Positions 1 to 8,358 of a DNA stretch of 21,939 bases are shown here, piece after piece. The position numbers and the translations under genes are program-made. The DNA lies in the NCBI GenBank assembly GCA_046757205.1, contig JBHHXR010000028.1, forward strand, positions 1 through 21,939. The letters run 5' to 3'. The first letter of the stretch is position 1. The number at the start of each line of letters is the position of its first letter. The notes beneath the pieces are model-generated. The model did not search any database. It was not told the DNA's origin and saw only the letters and a program-made list of their open reading frames with translations. The stretch comes from JBHHXR01 sp046757205. Its GTDB lineage: Bacteria > Pseudomonadota > Alphaproteobacteria > Rhodobacterales > Rhodobacteraceae.

Positions 1-60
1 AGTCTGGTGAACTCCGGATTCGGGGGATCGGAACGGGCTGCATTCTGTTTTGCCTAACCC

Positions 61-87
61 GCTTCCCCGCATCAAACCTGGGGAAGC
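61..87. repeat. 8-bp perfect inverted repeat
   Basis: GCTTCCCC (61-68) and GGGGAAGC (80-87) form a perfect 8-bp stem with an 11-nt loop. It lies downstream of the minus-strand membrane-protein gene that ends at 135. No T-run follows on either strand, so a terminator role is only possible. I see no gene in positions 1-134. Confidence 0.4.
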
Positions 88-115
88 ATCTGAACAACGT
101 CGACGAAGACAGCCA

Positions 116-146
116 ATATTCCGCCCGCATGCGATCAGCGGAATAT
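116..146 (-). terminator. hairpin overlapping the stop codon of the GPDP-type membrane protein gene
   Basis: ATATTCCGC (116-124) and GCGGAATAT (138-146) make a perfect 9-bp stem with a 13-nt loop. The stop codon of the gene (135-137) lies in the loop. It could end the long minus-strand transcript together with the hairpin at 61-87. The lack of a clear U-tract keeps the confidence low. Confidence 0.35.
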
Positions 147-920
147 CTCACTGAGGTCCTGACCGGCGCCCACGCCGTGAAGTTCGCGCAGGCGCAGATA
201 GATCACCGTGGTGAAGGCGGAAAACAGAGCGTAGGCGCAGGCATTCCAGGCTACTGATAGAAGTGCCACGATAATCGGCGAGGCTTCGGCCAGTACAACT
301 ATCAAGCCACCGCCAGAGAAAATCAGGATCGAAACCACCCCGATCGCCAAGAATGCCAGATAAACAAGGCACACCACGCCAATGATCGGCCAGCGATACC
401 CCTTGGTCAGTGCGGCACTCGCATGCAACCCGCGCCAGCCCGAGCCATCGATAAGGACCGTCTGGTAGAAGACAATGAATATTGCCAGAACGATAAGCCC
501 GGGCAGAATCAGCGCCATGAATCCGACGGCCAAGAAAAACACAAGCACCAACGACAGGCCTGCCAACGGTAGAAAATTCTTCACTGCGTGAGAAAAGTAA
601 TCCCCAAGCGCCGACCGGTCGCCGACAGCAGCGTCGTAGCTCGCCATGACCAGGGTTGCGCTCACCACGACATACAAGAATATGGATACGAAAAGCAGAA
701 CAAAGTATTCCAGGCCGAAAACATCTGCCATTCTTCCAGCCGCCAGGTCTGCGGCGATCTGTTCTTCATCGATCAGGAACTCTCCCAAAAGCTGGAAGGC
801 CAAGAGCGGGAAGAATCCCAAAAAGAAAAGCCGCGCAAAGTTCGCAAAGAACAGTCGCAGCGATCTTCCGATGACTGTGAAAACTCCGAATTTGCCGGAA
901 GGAGCGTATCGATCGGTCAT
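135..920 (-). CDS. multi-pass membrane protein, GPDP membrane-domain-like
   Basis: This is a 261-residue hydrophobic protein with about six membrane segments (roughly 28-48, 70-95, 115-150, 175-200, 203-220 and 225-245). The stretch PGLIVLAIFIVFYQ followed by GWRGLHASAALTKGYRW resembles the membrane domain found in some glycerophosphodiester phosphodiesterases, where a short loop separates two helices. No catalytic phosphodiesterase domain is present, so it should not be called an enzyme. The gene starts about 95 nt after the RDD gene on the same strand. From memory of actinobacterial loci, a similar protein accompanies the DUF4129/DUF4350/MoxR/DUF58/SpoIIM/RDD set, so it may be a seventh member. 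Its base composition looks more AT-rich than its neighbours. The ribosome-binding site is weak. Exact family is uncertain. Confidence 0.75.
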   Translation of the reverse strand: MTDRYAPSGKFGVFTVIGRSLRLFFANFARLFFLGFFPLLAFQLLGEFLIDEEQIAADLAAGRMADVFGLEYFVLLFVSIFLYVVVSATLVMASYDAAVGDRSALGDYFSHAVKNFLPLAGLSLVLVFFLAVGFMALILPGLIVLAIFIVFYQTVLIDGSGWRGLHASAALTKGYRWPIIGVVCLVYLAFLAIGVVSILIFSGGGLIVVLAEASPIIVALLSVAWNACAYALFSAFTTVIYLRLRELHGVGAGQDLSEIFR

Positions 921-1014
921 CGGGAATACCCGTGCTGTCTTTGTGGCTTTCCGGGTCGGTTGATATCACACGGGCCGCCGGTCCGGGGAATAATTGCGCC
1001 GGATGCCTTGCCGG

Positions 1015-1947
1015 TCAGGCACCGGTCTTCTTGTCGCCGTGAAACTTGTCCTCGCGCGCGTCGCCGAAGAGCTTCCGGTTTTCCAGATAGGCGCGCTGCG
1101 CGCGGTAGAACGCGCGCAGGAACGACTCGATTTCGGTATCCGGCACCCTGTCCGAGTATCCGATTTTCCGGCGAATTGTTTCTGCAACCTTGCGCAGCGA
1201 ATCCCGGTGCTGTTGCAGCGCCTTGTATCTCAGAGCGGCCTCGCGCGTCTGCAGCAGCGCTTCGAGCGTCTGCAGTTCGAACTTTCCGTAATGGTCGAGC
1301 TGGTGCGGAAGAAACACGAACTGCCCGTCGTCCGACCAAACGCGTCCGACCGAGGCGACATCCGGCAGCAGAAGCGGCTTTGGAAGAAACACCACATAGG
1401 TGTTGGCGAGGATGTCGCCAAACCTCTGCCGCTTCCGGTTCATCAGCGGTACCGTGACAAGGATCGCGATCCAGACGAAAAGCGCCAGTTGCATCTGCCA
1501 CGATAGCACGGGCGCAGCGACGATATACGCGGCCGGCACGAAGACCTCCATTTCCTTCATCAGGTTGCGAACGGCCACCGCATGCGGTTGCAGCGAACGT
1601 CCGTCGGCGCTGATGACGCGAAGATGTGTCAGCCGCTTGCCCAGCGTCTGGCCGTTCCACAGCAATTCGGAAAGTGCGTGGTAGGGTACGCGTATCCCGA
1701 AAAACAGCAGCGATCCGATGATGACCAGCGCGGTCCAGGGAACGATGCCGCTGTATCCCAGCGCCAGCAGGAGCGCCAGCACCGTGGTGACGGCGAGGAG
1801 GATATCGATAATCTGCGCGCCGATGCGGGCGCCAAGCCCGGCCACCTCGAATCGCAGCGGCACGCCTTCGGGTGGCAGGAAGGACTCCAGGATGCGTTTT
1901 TCGCGGCGCGTTTTTCGCGGCCTGTCGCGTCTGCGCCAGAGTTTCAT
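1015..1947 (-). CDS. RDD family membrane protein
   Basis: This is a 310-residue protein. The N-terminal half is an RDD domain: ARIGAQIID opens the first helix (about 36-60), a second helix spans about 66-86, and the typical loop with NGQTLGKRL and a following LRV strand comes after. A further hydrophobic part lies near 135-165, ending in KRQRFGDILANTYVV, the usual end of an RDD domain. The C-terminal ~110 residues are charged and probably cytosolic; I do not recognise them. The ATG at 1947 overlaps the SpoIIM stop as ATGA, which sets the start; longer upstream reading would run inside spoIIM-like coding sequence. RDD proteins are often membrane partners of unknown role, and in this gene set the protein is likely a scaffold or transport partner of MoxR and DUF58. 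Confidence 0.85.
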   Translation of the reverse strand: MKLWRRRDRPRKTRREKRILESFLPPEGVPLRFEVAGLGARIGAQIIDILLAVTTVLALLLALGYSGIVPWTALVIIGSLLFFGIRVPYHALSELLWNGQTLGKRLTHLRVISADGRSLQPHAVAVRNLMKEMEVFVPAAYIVAAPVLSWQMQLALFVWIAILVTVPLMNRKRQRFGDILANTYVVFLPKPLLLPDVASVGRVWSDDGQFVFLPHQLDHYGKFELQTLEALLQTREAALRYKALQQHRDSLRKVAETIRRKIGYSDRVPDTEIESFLRAFYRAQRAYLENRKLFGDAREDKFHGDKKTGA

Positions 1948-2957
1948 TGCCGGCGCCTCTTCGTCCGGCCGGTAAACACGAAGTAGGCCAGCCAGAGCGC
2001 GCCCGTGCCCCAGCCGATGGCGATCCGGGAATTTACCGACTGGAAGAGTTGCCGGCCAAATCCTTCGAGCAAGGCGGCGACCAAAAGCATCGTGGCGGCG
2101 AGAATCGCAAGTTTCGTGGCGTCGCGCCCGGCGTTGCGAAGCGCGTCGCGTCTGGTCAGCCTGCCCGGGAAAAGGATCGCCAGACCCATCAGGAATCCGC
2201 CCGCGCAGGCGATGGCGATAGCCGATATCTCGGTCACCCCGTGGATGGACAGCCAGGCGAATATATCGATCCCCAGCCCGCGGTCGGCGTGCAGCGCGAC
2301 AAAGGCGCCGAGGACGAGACCGTTGTAGAACGTGAGCGCAAGCGAAGGCGCACACACCAGGACGCCGAGCGAAAACACGAAAATCGCGATCTGCGTGTTA
2401 TGCGAGAAAAGATAGCTTGCGAAAGCGCCGAGCTGGTCGAGCGCCGACATGTTGCGGTTGTAGATGTATGACATCAGTTCGCCGCGCGAACTGCCCAGCC
2501 CGCGGCCGCCGGTCAGACCCTCCGGCATGAACGTATTGTACCAGCTCGGATCGTCCTGAAACAGCAGGTACCCGGCGAGCCCCCCCAGCACGAGTGCAAT
2601 ATAGGCCAGGCCGATCACGCCCGCGGAACGGCGCACGGCGCCGGGGATGCCGGTGACGAACAGCCGTTTCATCAGGCCGTGCAGGCTTTCCTGCGGCGCG
2701 TAAACCGCCAGATAGGCGCGTGCGCACAATGCGTCGAGATACATGAGCAGGCCGCGGTCGAGCGAGATTTCACGGGCCAGCGACAGCGATGTCGTGGCCT
2801 GGCGGTAAAGGGTGGCGAGATTGCGGGCCTCCTGGAAGGTCAGGCTGCGCATTCCCTGTTTCTCAACCCTGCCGACGATGCTTTCCAGGTTGCGCCAGTC
2901 GGCTTCGCGCTCGGCGCGGAAACGCGATGATCGCATGAGTTGCCGCCGCTCGCTCAT
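1944..2957 (-). CDS. SpoIIM-like (stage II sporulation M / DUF95) membrane protein
   Basis: This is a 337-residue protein. The N-terminal ~90 residues are soluble and helical (MSERRQLMRSSRF, then a TLYRQATTSLSLAR segment typical of this family). Several membrane helices follow, among them about 111-130, 185-225, 240-262 and 280-300. The motif FYNGLVLGAFVALH and the later IHGVTEISAIAIACAGG match the family core, where the H-G-x-x-E stretch is conserved. The name comes from Bacillus SpoIIM, but here it is a membrane partner of MoxR/DUF58 in a non-sporulating lineage. It overlaps DUF58 upstream and RDD downstream by 4 nt each (ATGA), which fixes the ATG at 2957 and suggests coupled translation. 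Confidence 0.87.
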   Translation of the reverse strand: MSERRQLMRSSRFRAEREADWRNLESIVGRVEKQGMRSLTFQEARNLATLYRQATTSLSLAREISLDRGLLMYLDALCARAYLAVYAPQESLHGLMKRLFVTGIPGAVRRSAGVIGLAYIALVLGGLAGYLLFQDDPSWYNTFMPEGLTGGRGLGSSRGELMSYIYNRNMSALDQLGAFASYLFSHNTQIAIFVFSLGVLVCAPSLALTFYNGLVLGAFVALHADRGLGIDIFAWLSIHGVTEISAIAIACAGGFLMGLAILFPGRLTRRDALRNAGRDATKLAILAATMLLVAALLEGFGRQLFQSVNSRIAIGWGTGALWLAYFVFTGRTKRRRQ

Positions 2958-4249
2958 ATCATTTCCCGCGCCTTGATCGTAAGATAGGTGGATACCAGTT
3001 CGGCGGTCAGTTCCCGCGGCTCCACGTCGACGCACAGAACACCGATGCCGGTGAGGCGGTCGAGGACGATCCGGCGCTCGCGCAGCAGTTCTCCGGCGCT
3101 GACGGCCTCGGCCACCGATTGCAGAGACCTGCTGGGCGCGCGGACACGGCGTTCAAGCGCGGGATCGCGGAGCGCGACAAAGACGATCAGGTGCGACCGG
3201 TTCAGTATCTGCACGTTTTCCACCAGCAGTTCCGCCGTCGTGGTATCGACGAAATCGGCGAACACCACGATCAGGCTGCGCCGCTGCAGGCGTCCGTTGA
3301 GATGCGTCATGGCGAGCGTGTGATTGCTCTCCACCGCCGAATAGGCAAGCGCGGCACTCTGGCTGCGCAAGCGCGGAAAGGCGGCGCGGCCGGGCTGCGG
3401 CGGCAGGTATACCCGTGGCTCGGCATCGAAGCTGAAAAACCCGACAAGGTCGCCGCCCAGACCGGCAGCCCAGGTAAGCGAAAGCGCGGCGTTGACCGCG
3501 TGGTCGATTTTCGGCAGTCCGTCGATCTCCTCGCGCATCAGGTAGCCGTTGTCGAGCGCAAGGATGATCTGGTGGTTTCGTTCCGCCCGCATTTCCTTGG
3601 CGACCAGGTCGCGGCGCCGGGCCGAACGCTTCCAGTCGATGTTGCGAGGGTCCATCCCGGCGGTGAACTCGCGCAACTGATGAAATTCCGATCCCTCCCC
3701 GCGCAGGACGTTCTCCTTCACCCCGTAGAGGGTGGAGCGCACCTTCACATCGATGCTGCCCGACTGCACCGGCCGGATGTTCGGAACCACCGAGATCTGC
3801 CTGTCGAGGCCGCTGCGGGGGACGATTTCCAGCAATCCAAACCGGCTCGGCCAGCGCAGCCAGAGCGACCGGAAGGCATAAACGCCGCGGTGCACCGCGG
3901 TAACCCTTGCTTTCCCCCGCGGCCCGGCCATGTCGAATTCACCCGATCCGGCGAGGCCTTCGGGAAAGGTTATCCGGGCGGCGATCCGGCCGGGCAAGGC
4001 GCCCGAACTGCGACGCAGAGAAAGCGATATGGTCGCTGCCTCGCCGGTAAACACCTCGCCGGGCAGGGTAAGCTCCGCTTCGATCGTCCTGCCCGACGGG
4101 GTGATCAGCGCGTCGGCCGCGACCCCGATCCCGAGAGCGCCCCAGATCGCAAGTGCCGTGCCTGCGGGCAGCATCGGCACCACGGCGATTATCACGTTCG
4201 CGGCGAGGGCCGCGAACACCAGAACCACCAGGAGGCGCGAGGGTCGCAT
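2954..4249 (-). CDS. DUF58 domain protein (vWA-like partner of MoxR)
   Basis: This is a 431-residue protein with two N-terminal membrane helices (about 5-25 and 27-47), a beta-rich middle part and the DUF58 signature near residues 197-235: FHQLREFTAGMDPRNIDWKR followed by SARRRDLVAKEM. The vWA-like fold continues with IILALDNGYLM and IVVFADFVDT. The usual MIDAS motif D-x-S-x-S is D-N-G-Y-L here, so metal binding by the standard route is doubtful. DUF58 proteins are encoded beside MoxR ATPases and are thought to be their effectors. Start ATG 4249 overlaps the MoxR stop by ATGA, and its own stop overlaps the SpoIIM start the same way. Confidence 0.9.
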   Translation of the reverse strand: MRPSRLLVVLVFAALAANVIIAVVPMLPAGTALAIWGALGIGVAADALITPSGRTIEAELTLPGEVFTGEAATISLSLRRSSGALPGRIAARITFPEGLAGSGEFDMAGPRGKARVTAVHRGVYAFRSLWLRWPSRFGLLEIVPRSGLDRQISVVPNIRPVQSGSIDVKVRSTLYGVKENVLRGEGSEFHQLREFTAGMDPRNIDWKRSARRRDLVAKEMRAERNHQIILALDNGYLMREEIDGLPKIDHAVNAALSLTWAAGLGGDLVGFFSFDAEPRVYLPPQPGRAAFPRLRSQSAALAYSAVESNHTLAMTHLNGRLQRRSLIVVFADFVDTTTAELLVENVQILNRSHLIVFVALRDPALERRVRAPSRSLQSVAEAVSAGELLRERRIVLDRLTGIGVLCVDVEPRELTAELVSTYLTIKAREMI

Positions 4250-5205
4250 CAGCGCGGCACCGCCAACTGATTGACGATGTTGTTGAGGATGTCGTCGGCT
4301 GTCCGGCCCTCGATCTCGGCGGTGGGGCCAAGAACAATCCGGTGCCGCAGGGCCGGCATGACCATCTTCTGGACATCGTCGGGTATTGCATAGTCCCGCC
4401 CCTCGAGCGCGGCGGCGGCGCGCACGGATCCGGCGATGGCGTCGGCGGCTCGCGTCGAGGCGCCGTGCCGGGTTTCCGGATCGGCCCTGGTGGCGCGCAC
4501 GATATCGACGATGTAGCGCAGGATCGGGGTTTCGAGCCGGATGCCGTCCACCAGTTCGCGCGCTCCGGCAAGTTCCTCGGCGCCCAGAACCGCTTCGATA
4601 CCGGACCGGCGGCTGGCCATGTCGAGCGGCAGCGCGGCGTGGCGGCGAAGGATTTCCGGTTCCGCCATTTCGTCGGGGAATTCGATGTTGAGCTTGAACA
4701 GGAAACGGTCGAGTTGCGCCTCCGGCAACGGGTAGGTGCCCTGCTGCTCGATCGGATTCTGGGTGGCGACGACGAAGAAATTGCCTCCCAGATCGTAATC
4801 CGTACCATCGATCGTCGCCACCCGCTCCATCATCACCTGCAGCAGTGCCGCCTGCGTCTTCGGCGGTGCGCGGTTGATCTCGTCGGCCAGCAGGATGTCG
4901 GTAAACACCGGCCCCTTGGTCAGCCGGAACGTGCTCGATCCGAAGTCGAAGATATTGACGCCGAGAACGTCACCCGGCATCAGGTCGGGGGTGAACTGGA
5001 TGCGCCCGAAACTCAGGTGAACCGCGTCCGAGAGGCTTTGTGCAAGCAGGGTCTTGGCGGTTCCGGGCGGGCCTTCCAGCAGGCAATGCCCGCGCGCGAA
5101 CAGTGATATCAGCAACAGATCGACGACGGCGTCCTGTCCGTGAACCGCCTTGCCGATTTCGTTTCTGACCCGGTCAGCCAGGCTGCGCAGTTCTTCCAAA
5201 TTCAT
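4249..5205 (-). CDS. MoxR family AAA+ ATPase
   Basis: This is a 318-residue protein, the usual MoxR length. Walker A is GPPGTAKT (residues 45-52) and Walker B LLADEIN (about 105-111). The PDLMPGDVLG stretch, the TQNPIEQQGTYPLPEAQLDRF block containing sensor 1 and the arginine-finger region, and a sensor 2 arginine in GASTRA are all present; this last motif is more often GASPRA. MoxR ATPases act as chaperone-like remodelling machines with vWA partners, here probably the DUF58 protein next door. The ATG at 5205 has an AAGG box 8-9 nt upstream. The 3' end of the DUF4350 gene overlaps its first 32 nt. Confidence 0.95.
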   Translation of the reverse strand: MNLEELRSLADRVRNEIGKAVHGQDAVVDLLLISLFARGHCLLEGPPGTAKTLLAQSLSDAVHLSFGRIQFTPDLMPGDVLGVNIFDFGSSTFRLTKGPVFTDILLADEINRAPPKTQAALLQVMMERVATIDGTDYDLGGNFFVVATQNPIEQQGTYPLPEAQLDRFLFKLNIEFPDEMAEPEILRRHAALPLDMASRRSGIEAVLGAEELAGARELVDGIRLETPILRYIVDIVRATRADPETRHGASTRAADAIAGSVRAAAALEGRDYAIPDDVQKMVMPALRHRIVLGPTAEIEGRTADDILNNIVNQLAVPR

Positions 5206-6481
5206 GCATCACCTTTTCAAGTTGGGTCTCAAATCGCTCGAGCCGCGACAACAGATCGGCGGGGGAGGCGGCGCCGGGGGCAAAGCGGGCAGCGTCGAAC
5301 GCGTCGGAAAACGCGGCCGCGCCGGCGGCGTCGCGCCGCCGCAGGAGTTGCAGCACAGCCTTCGCGGGATCGCGCTGCCCCGCCGCCGGGCCCAGCAGGT
5401 CGCCGGCCGCCAGCCGGATGCGGTTTGCGACATGCGCCCTGAGAACCTCGGCATCCTTGCCGGCGAGACGCAGGAGATTGGCCTTGGCGCGGATGCTGAC
5501 GTCCTTCGAAGCGCCGATCCGGTCGTCGAAAATCCGCGCCGGCGGGCCGAAGCGAACCCCGCCGCGCCACACCGCGACGATCAGCAGGGCCAGGAACCCG
5601 AGCCAGATCATGGTGAACGGCCACGCGAAGAACCGGGCGAGGTCCGCCCAGCTCTTGTGACGGACCGGCGCGGCGGGCGGCACGGTGATCGGATCGGCCG
5701 ACAGGTCTATGACGACCGGCCGCCGGCCGGCCTCGTTGCGCACGAAATCGCGCGCCAGAACCGCGTTGTCGCCCAGCGACAGCCCGTGGTTGTTCAGAAA
5801 ATCGGGATCCGAGACGGCGAGGAATTCGGTTCTTCCCATCAGGCAGCGGATCAGCAGGTGCCCTTCCTTTCCGCCGATCACCGACTGGCATCGCGCGGCG
5901 AGTTCGGAAACGAATAGCTGCGGAGCGTAGAGCGCCGCGCCCCGGCCTGCGGTGGTTCGGAGTTCAAGGAATTTGTCCTCCGGTCTCCGCAGCAGGGGAA
6001 AATTTCCCCAGACGGCTCTCAGACTGTCATTGATGCCATCGACCGGGGCCAGCAGCGACGCGTGCGCGTACCCGGAATGCCGGGCCGCACGGGTCCATTT
6101 CGGGGCGACCAGCAGGGTTTTCTGGTTCGACAGCTTTTTCCGCACGACAGCGGCGGCGATGTCGAATTCCGTTCCGCTTCCGAGCAGTTCCTCCTCGCTG
6201 GAGAACGGAAGATCGGTTCTCGTCAGGTTCGCGTCGTAGAGCGGCAGGATGCGCAGGCCGACAGCGTGCGGGCGGAACGCCGGGGGGCCATCGTAGCTGC
6301 GGGCGTCCATGCCGGAAGCGCTCAGCCAGATGGCAAGGCCGTCGATGCCGGTAGCGGAGCGCCCCAGCTGCGGGCGCGCTGCGAAAACGACCCAGAGCCC
6401 GACCCCGATAACGGCGAGCGCGATGGCTGCGGACGCCAGGTAGCCGGAGCCCCGGCCCCGCGAGACCGGCGCGGCGTTCAT
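5174..6481 (-). CDS. DUF4350-type membrane protein
   Basis: This is a 435-residue protein. One membrane helix lies near the N-terminus (about 15-35). A large extracytoplasmic domain follows, starting with the GIDGLAIWLSASGMDARSY segment typical of DUF4350, whose fold is thought to resemble a glutamine-amidotransferase-like domain. A second helix lies at about 312-335 (WPFTMIWLGFLALLIVAVWR). After it comes the conserved GVRFGPP and a cytosolic helical tail that resembles the C-terminal part of DUF4350/DUF4129 partners. The start at 6481 was chosen because it overlaps the upstream stop by ATGA; a start 13 codons earlier is possible but would overlap more. The last 32 nt overlap MoxR. Confidence 0.8.
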   Translation of the reverse strand: MNAAPVSRGRGSGYLASAAIALAVIGVGLWVVFAARPQLGRSATGIDGLAIWLSASGMDARSYDGPPAFRPHAVGLRILPLYDANLTRTDLPFSSEEELLGSGTEFDIAAAVVRKKLSNQKTLLVAPKWTRAARHSGYAHASLLAPVDGINDSLRAVWGNFPLLRRPEDKFLELRTTAGRGAALYAPQLFVSELAARCQSVIGGKEGHLLIRCLMGRTEFLAVSDPDFLNNHGLSLGDNAVLARDFVRNEAGRRPVVIDLSADPITVPPAAPVRHKSWADLARFFAWPFTMIWLGFLALLIVAVWRGGVRFGPPARIFDDRIGASKDVSIRAKANLLRLAGKDAEVLRAHVANRIRLAAGDLLGPAAGQRDPAKAVLQLLRRRDAAGAAAFSDAFDAARFAPGAASPADLLSRLERFETQLEKVMHEFGRTAQPG

Positions 6482-7197
6482 TTGCCTGCCTGCAGCATGG
6501 GGCGCACGGCGCTGACGCATTCTTCGAATGTCGCTTCGCTCAGGTCGCGCCCGCCGAACTGCACCAGTTCACCGGTGGTTACAAGTCGGCGCAGCGCCGG
6601 AAGATACTGCCAGTCCGGCGGCAGGAGACGCAGGATTTCGCGCGCCGTCAGGCTTCTTGCGAGCGTCAGACCGCGTGAGGCGGCGGCGGATTGCAGGCTG
6701 TGCCGCAGCAGCAGCACAAGCGCTCTTTTCCTGTCGCGCATGGCCAGGATTTCGGCAAGCCCCTTCGTCTGCGCGTCAGCGGACTTCCCCCCAACGGCAG
6801 TTCCGCCACCCTGGCGCCGTCCGGTGTCCTCCAGGCGTTGCACGCGCAGCGCTCCAAGGCCGCCTCCGGCGCGCACCAGGAGGATAACGAGGCCGGCAAA
6901 CACGCCGCCGTAGAGCAACATGTTTTGCCAGTCCGGGGCCTGCCGCTGCCGGGCGGGCCGGCGCCGTTCAAGCCGGGGCGGCCGCCCGAGCGGTATTTCC
7001 CCGTTGAGCCGGTCGATATAGTAGAGCTCGGTCTCGATCCGGGAATACCGCACCGATTGCCGGTATGCTTCGCCGCTTTCCGTCCGCGGCATGTCGAGCC
7101 GCGTTGTCACGGGGCCCTCTCCGGAGGCCGCTGCCAGTCCCGCGAACAAGGCCGCCAGCGTCCATACCACCGTTTTTCCGGCAACAAATGCGCGCAA
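6478..7197 (-). CDS. DUF4129-type membrane protein, first gene of the MoxR module
   Basis: This is a 239-residue protein that begins with a rare TTG codon. An AGGAG box lies 8 nt upstream, and no ATG downstream would keep the signal sequence (residues 7-26). A periplasmic linker rich in R and P is followed by one membrane helix (about 93-110). The cytosolic C-terminal domain carries SLTAREILRLLP, then LRRLVTTGELVQFGGRDLSEATF, the signature usual for DUF4129. Its stop overlaps the DUF4350 start by 4 nt. The weak start codon at the head of the module may keep its expression low. Function is unknown; it is likely part of a membrane complex with MoxR. Confidence 0.8.
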   Translation of the reverse strand: MRAFVAGKTVVWTLAALFAGLAAASGEGPVTTRLDMPRTESGEAYRQSVRYSRIETELYYIDRLNGEIPLGRPPRLERRRPARQRQAPDWQNMLLYGGVFAGLVILLVRAGGGLGALRVQRLEDTGRRQGGGTAVGGKSADAQTKGLAEILAMRDRKRALVLLLRHSLQSAAASRGLTLARSLTAREILRLLPPDWQYLPALRRLVTTGELVQFGGRDLSEATFEECVSAVRPMLQAGK

Positions 7198-7323
7198 GCC
7201 GACGGCTCCTGTCTTTCAGGCCCAGCCATCAGGCAAGTATCCCCGGACAGCCGGCCGCCAGTCCCACTCCCGTCCGCAGCCTAGCGCGGCGCCGTGATCG
7301 GGGCAATCCGCGGTGCCGAGAGC

Positions 7324-7809
7324 TCAGGCGAAGTGTGCCGGGTGTGCTTCGCGGGCCATGTGGTCAAGAACACCGTTGACGAACTTGCTCTCCTTGCCTG
7401 CCGGGAAGAAGGCGGCGGCGACATCGACGAATTCGTTGATCACGACCTTCGGTGGCGTACCGGTTCCGAGAAGCTCCGCCCCGGCGGCCCGGAACAGCGC
7501 CCGCAAGGTGGGGTCGATCCGGTCGATCGGCCATTTCGCCACCAGTGCCCGGTCCGTCATCTGGTCGATCTGCGCCTGGCGGGCCACGGCGACCTCCAGC
7601 AGGCGGTGAAACAGATCGGTGTCGGCCTCGGAATAGGTGTCGCCGTCGATTTCCGCGCCGATCCTGTGCGTTTCGAATTCGGCCTGCACCTTGTCGCGCG
7701 GATCGCCCGAGGACTCCATCTGAAACAGCGCTTGGACGGCGAACAGGCGGGCCGCCGAGCGCAGGCGGCGGGATTCCTCGCGATCTCGCCGCCGAGTGCC
7801 CGGGCTCAT
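7324..7809 (-). CDS. nusB: transcription antitermination protein NusB
   Basis: This is a 161-residue protein and all-helical in character. SAARLFAVQALFQME near residues 18-32 and the C-terminal PPKVVINEFVDVAAAFFPAGKE with FVNGVLD are the standard NusB signatures. NusB binds boxA RNA with NusE (S10) and supports antitermination of rRNA operons. Its start ATG overlaps the ribH stop by ATGA, the usual last position in the alphaproteobacterial riboflavin operon. The 126 nt to the next gene (7198-7323) hold no gene and no convincing terminator. Confidence 0.95.
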   Translation of the reverse strand: MSPGTRRRDREESRRLRSAARLFAVQALFQMESSGDPRDKVQAEFETHRIGAEIDGDTYSEADTDLFHRLLEVAVARQAQIDQMTDRALVAKWPIDRIDPTLRALFRAAGAELLGTGTPPKVVINEFVDVAAAFFPAGKESKFVNGVLDHMAREAHPAHFA

Positions 7810-8354
7810 CGGGAAATGTCTCCCGGTCCGGCTTCCCCGGCGACGCGGAAGGTGTCGCCCGGTGGTTGTTCCACTGCGGGCCGCTTGGCGAACCTGCGCT
7901 TGAGCGCGACCAGGTGCAGAGCCGCTTCCGCCGCGCCGCCGCCCTTGTTGAAACCGTCGACCCGAGCGCGTTCCTGGGCCTGTTCGATGGTTTCGACGGT
8001 AAGGATGCCGTTACCGACGCATACGCCGTCGAGGCCGAGCAGCATGAGCCCGCGCGAGCTGTCGTTGCAGACGGTTTCGTAGTGCGTCGTCTCCCCGCGT
8101 ATGATGCAGCCGAGCGCGACAAACCCGTCGTATTGGCCGGCGCCGCTGGCCAACCCTATGGCCGTCGGAATTTCCAGGGCGCCGGGGACCTCGACCAGTT
8201 CACTGCGGCCGCCGACCGCGGATACGGCCTCTTCGGCTCCCGCGATCAGTTGATCGGCGATCTCCCGGTAATACGGCGCGGCGACGATCAGCATAGATGG
8301 CGGCCTGTCGAATTCCGGCAACTTGAGCGAATGGATTTTCTGGTTGGCGGCCAT
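7806..8354 (-). CDS. ribH: 6,7-dimethyl-8-ribityllumazine synthase
   Basis: This 182-residue enzyme condenses 5-amino-6-ribitylaminouracil with dihydroxybutanone phosphate, the step before riboflavin synthase. The phosphate/substrate loop GCIIRGETTHYETVCNDSSRG carries the catalytic histidine, and NGILTVETIEQAQERA is the standard second signature. It has about 30 extra residues at the C-terminus (after LKRRFAKRP) compared with the common ~155-residue enzyme. I chose ATG 8354 because AGGA sits 8 nt upstream; this leaves 4 nt after the ribB stop. A start at 8372 (MSRTEK) would overlap ribB. It is last but one in the ribE-ribB-ribH-nusB transcript. Confidence 0.95.
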   Translation of the reverse strand: MAANQKIHSLKLPEFDRPPSMLIVAAPYYREIADQLIAGAEEAVSAVGGRSELVEVPGALEIPTAIGLASGAGQYDGFVALGCIIRGETTHYETVCNDSSRGLMLLGLDGVCVGNGILTVETIEQAQERARVDGFNKGGGAAEAALHLVALKRRFAKRPAVEQPPGDTFRVAGEAGPGDISR

Positions 8355-8358
8355 TTTC

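Noticed and set aside
1948..2355. N-terminal extension of the RDD gene up to 2355
   Set aside because: The extension lies inside the SpoIIM gene in another frame; the ATGA-coupled start at 1947 begins directly before the RDD domain.
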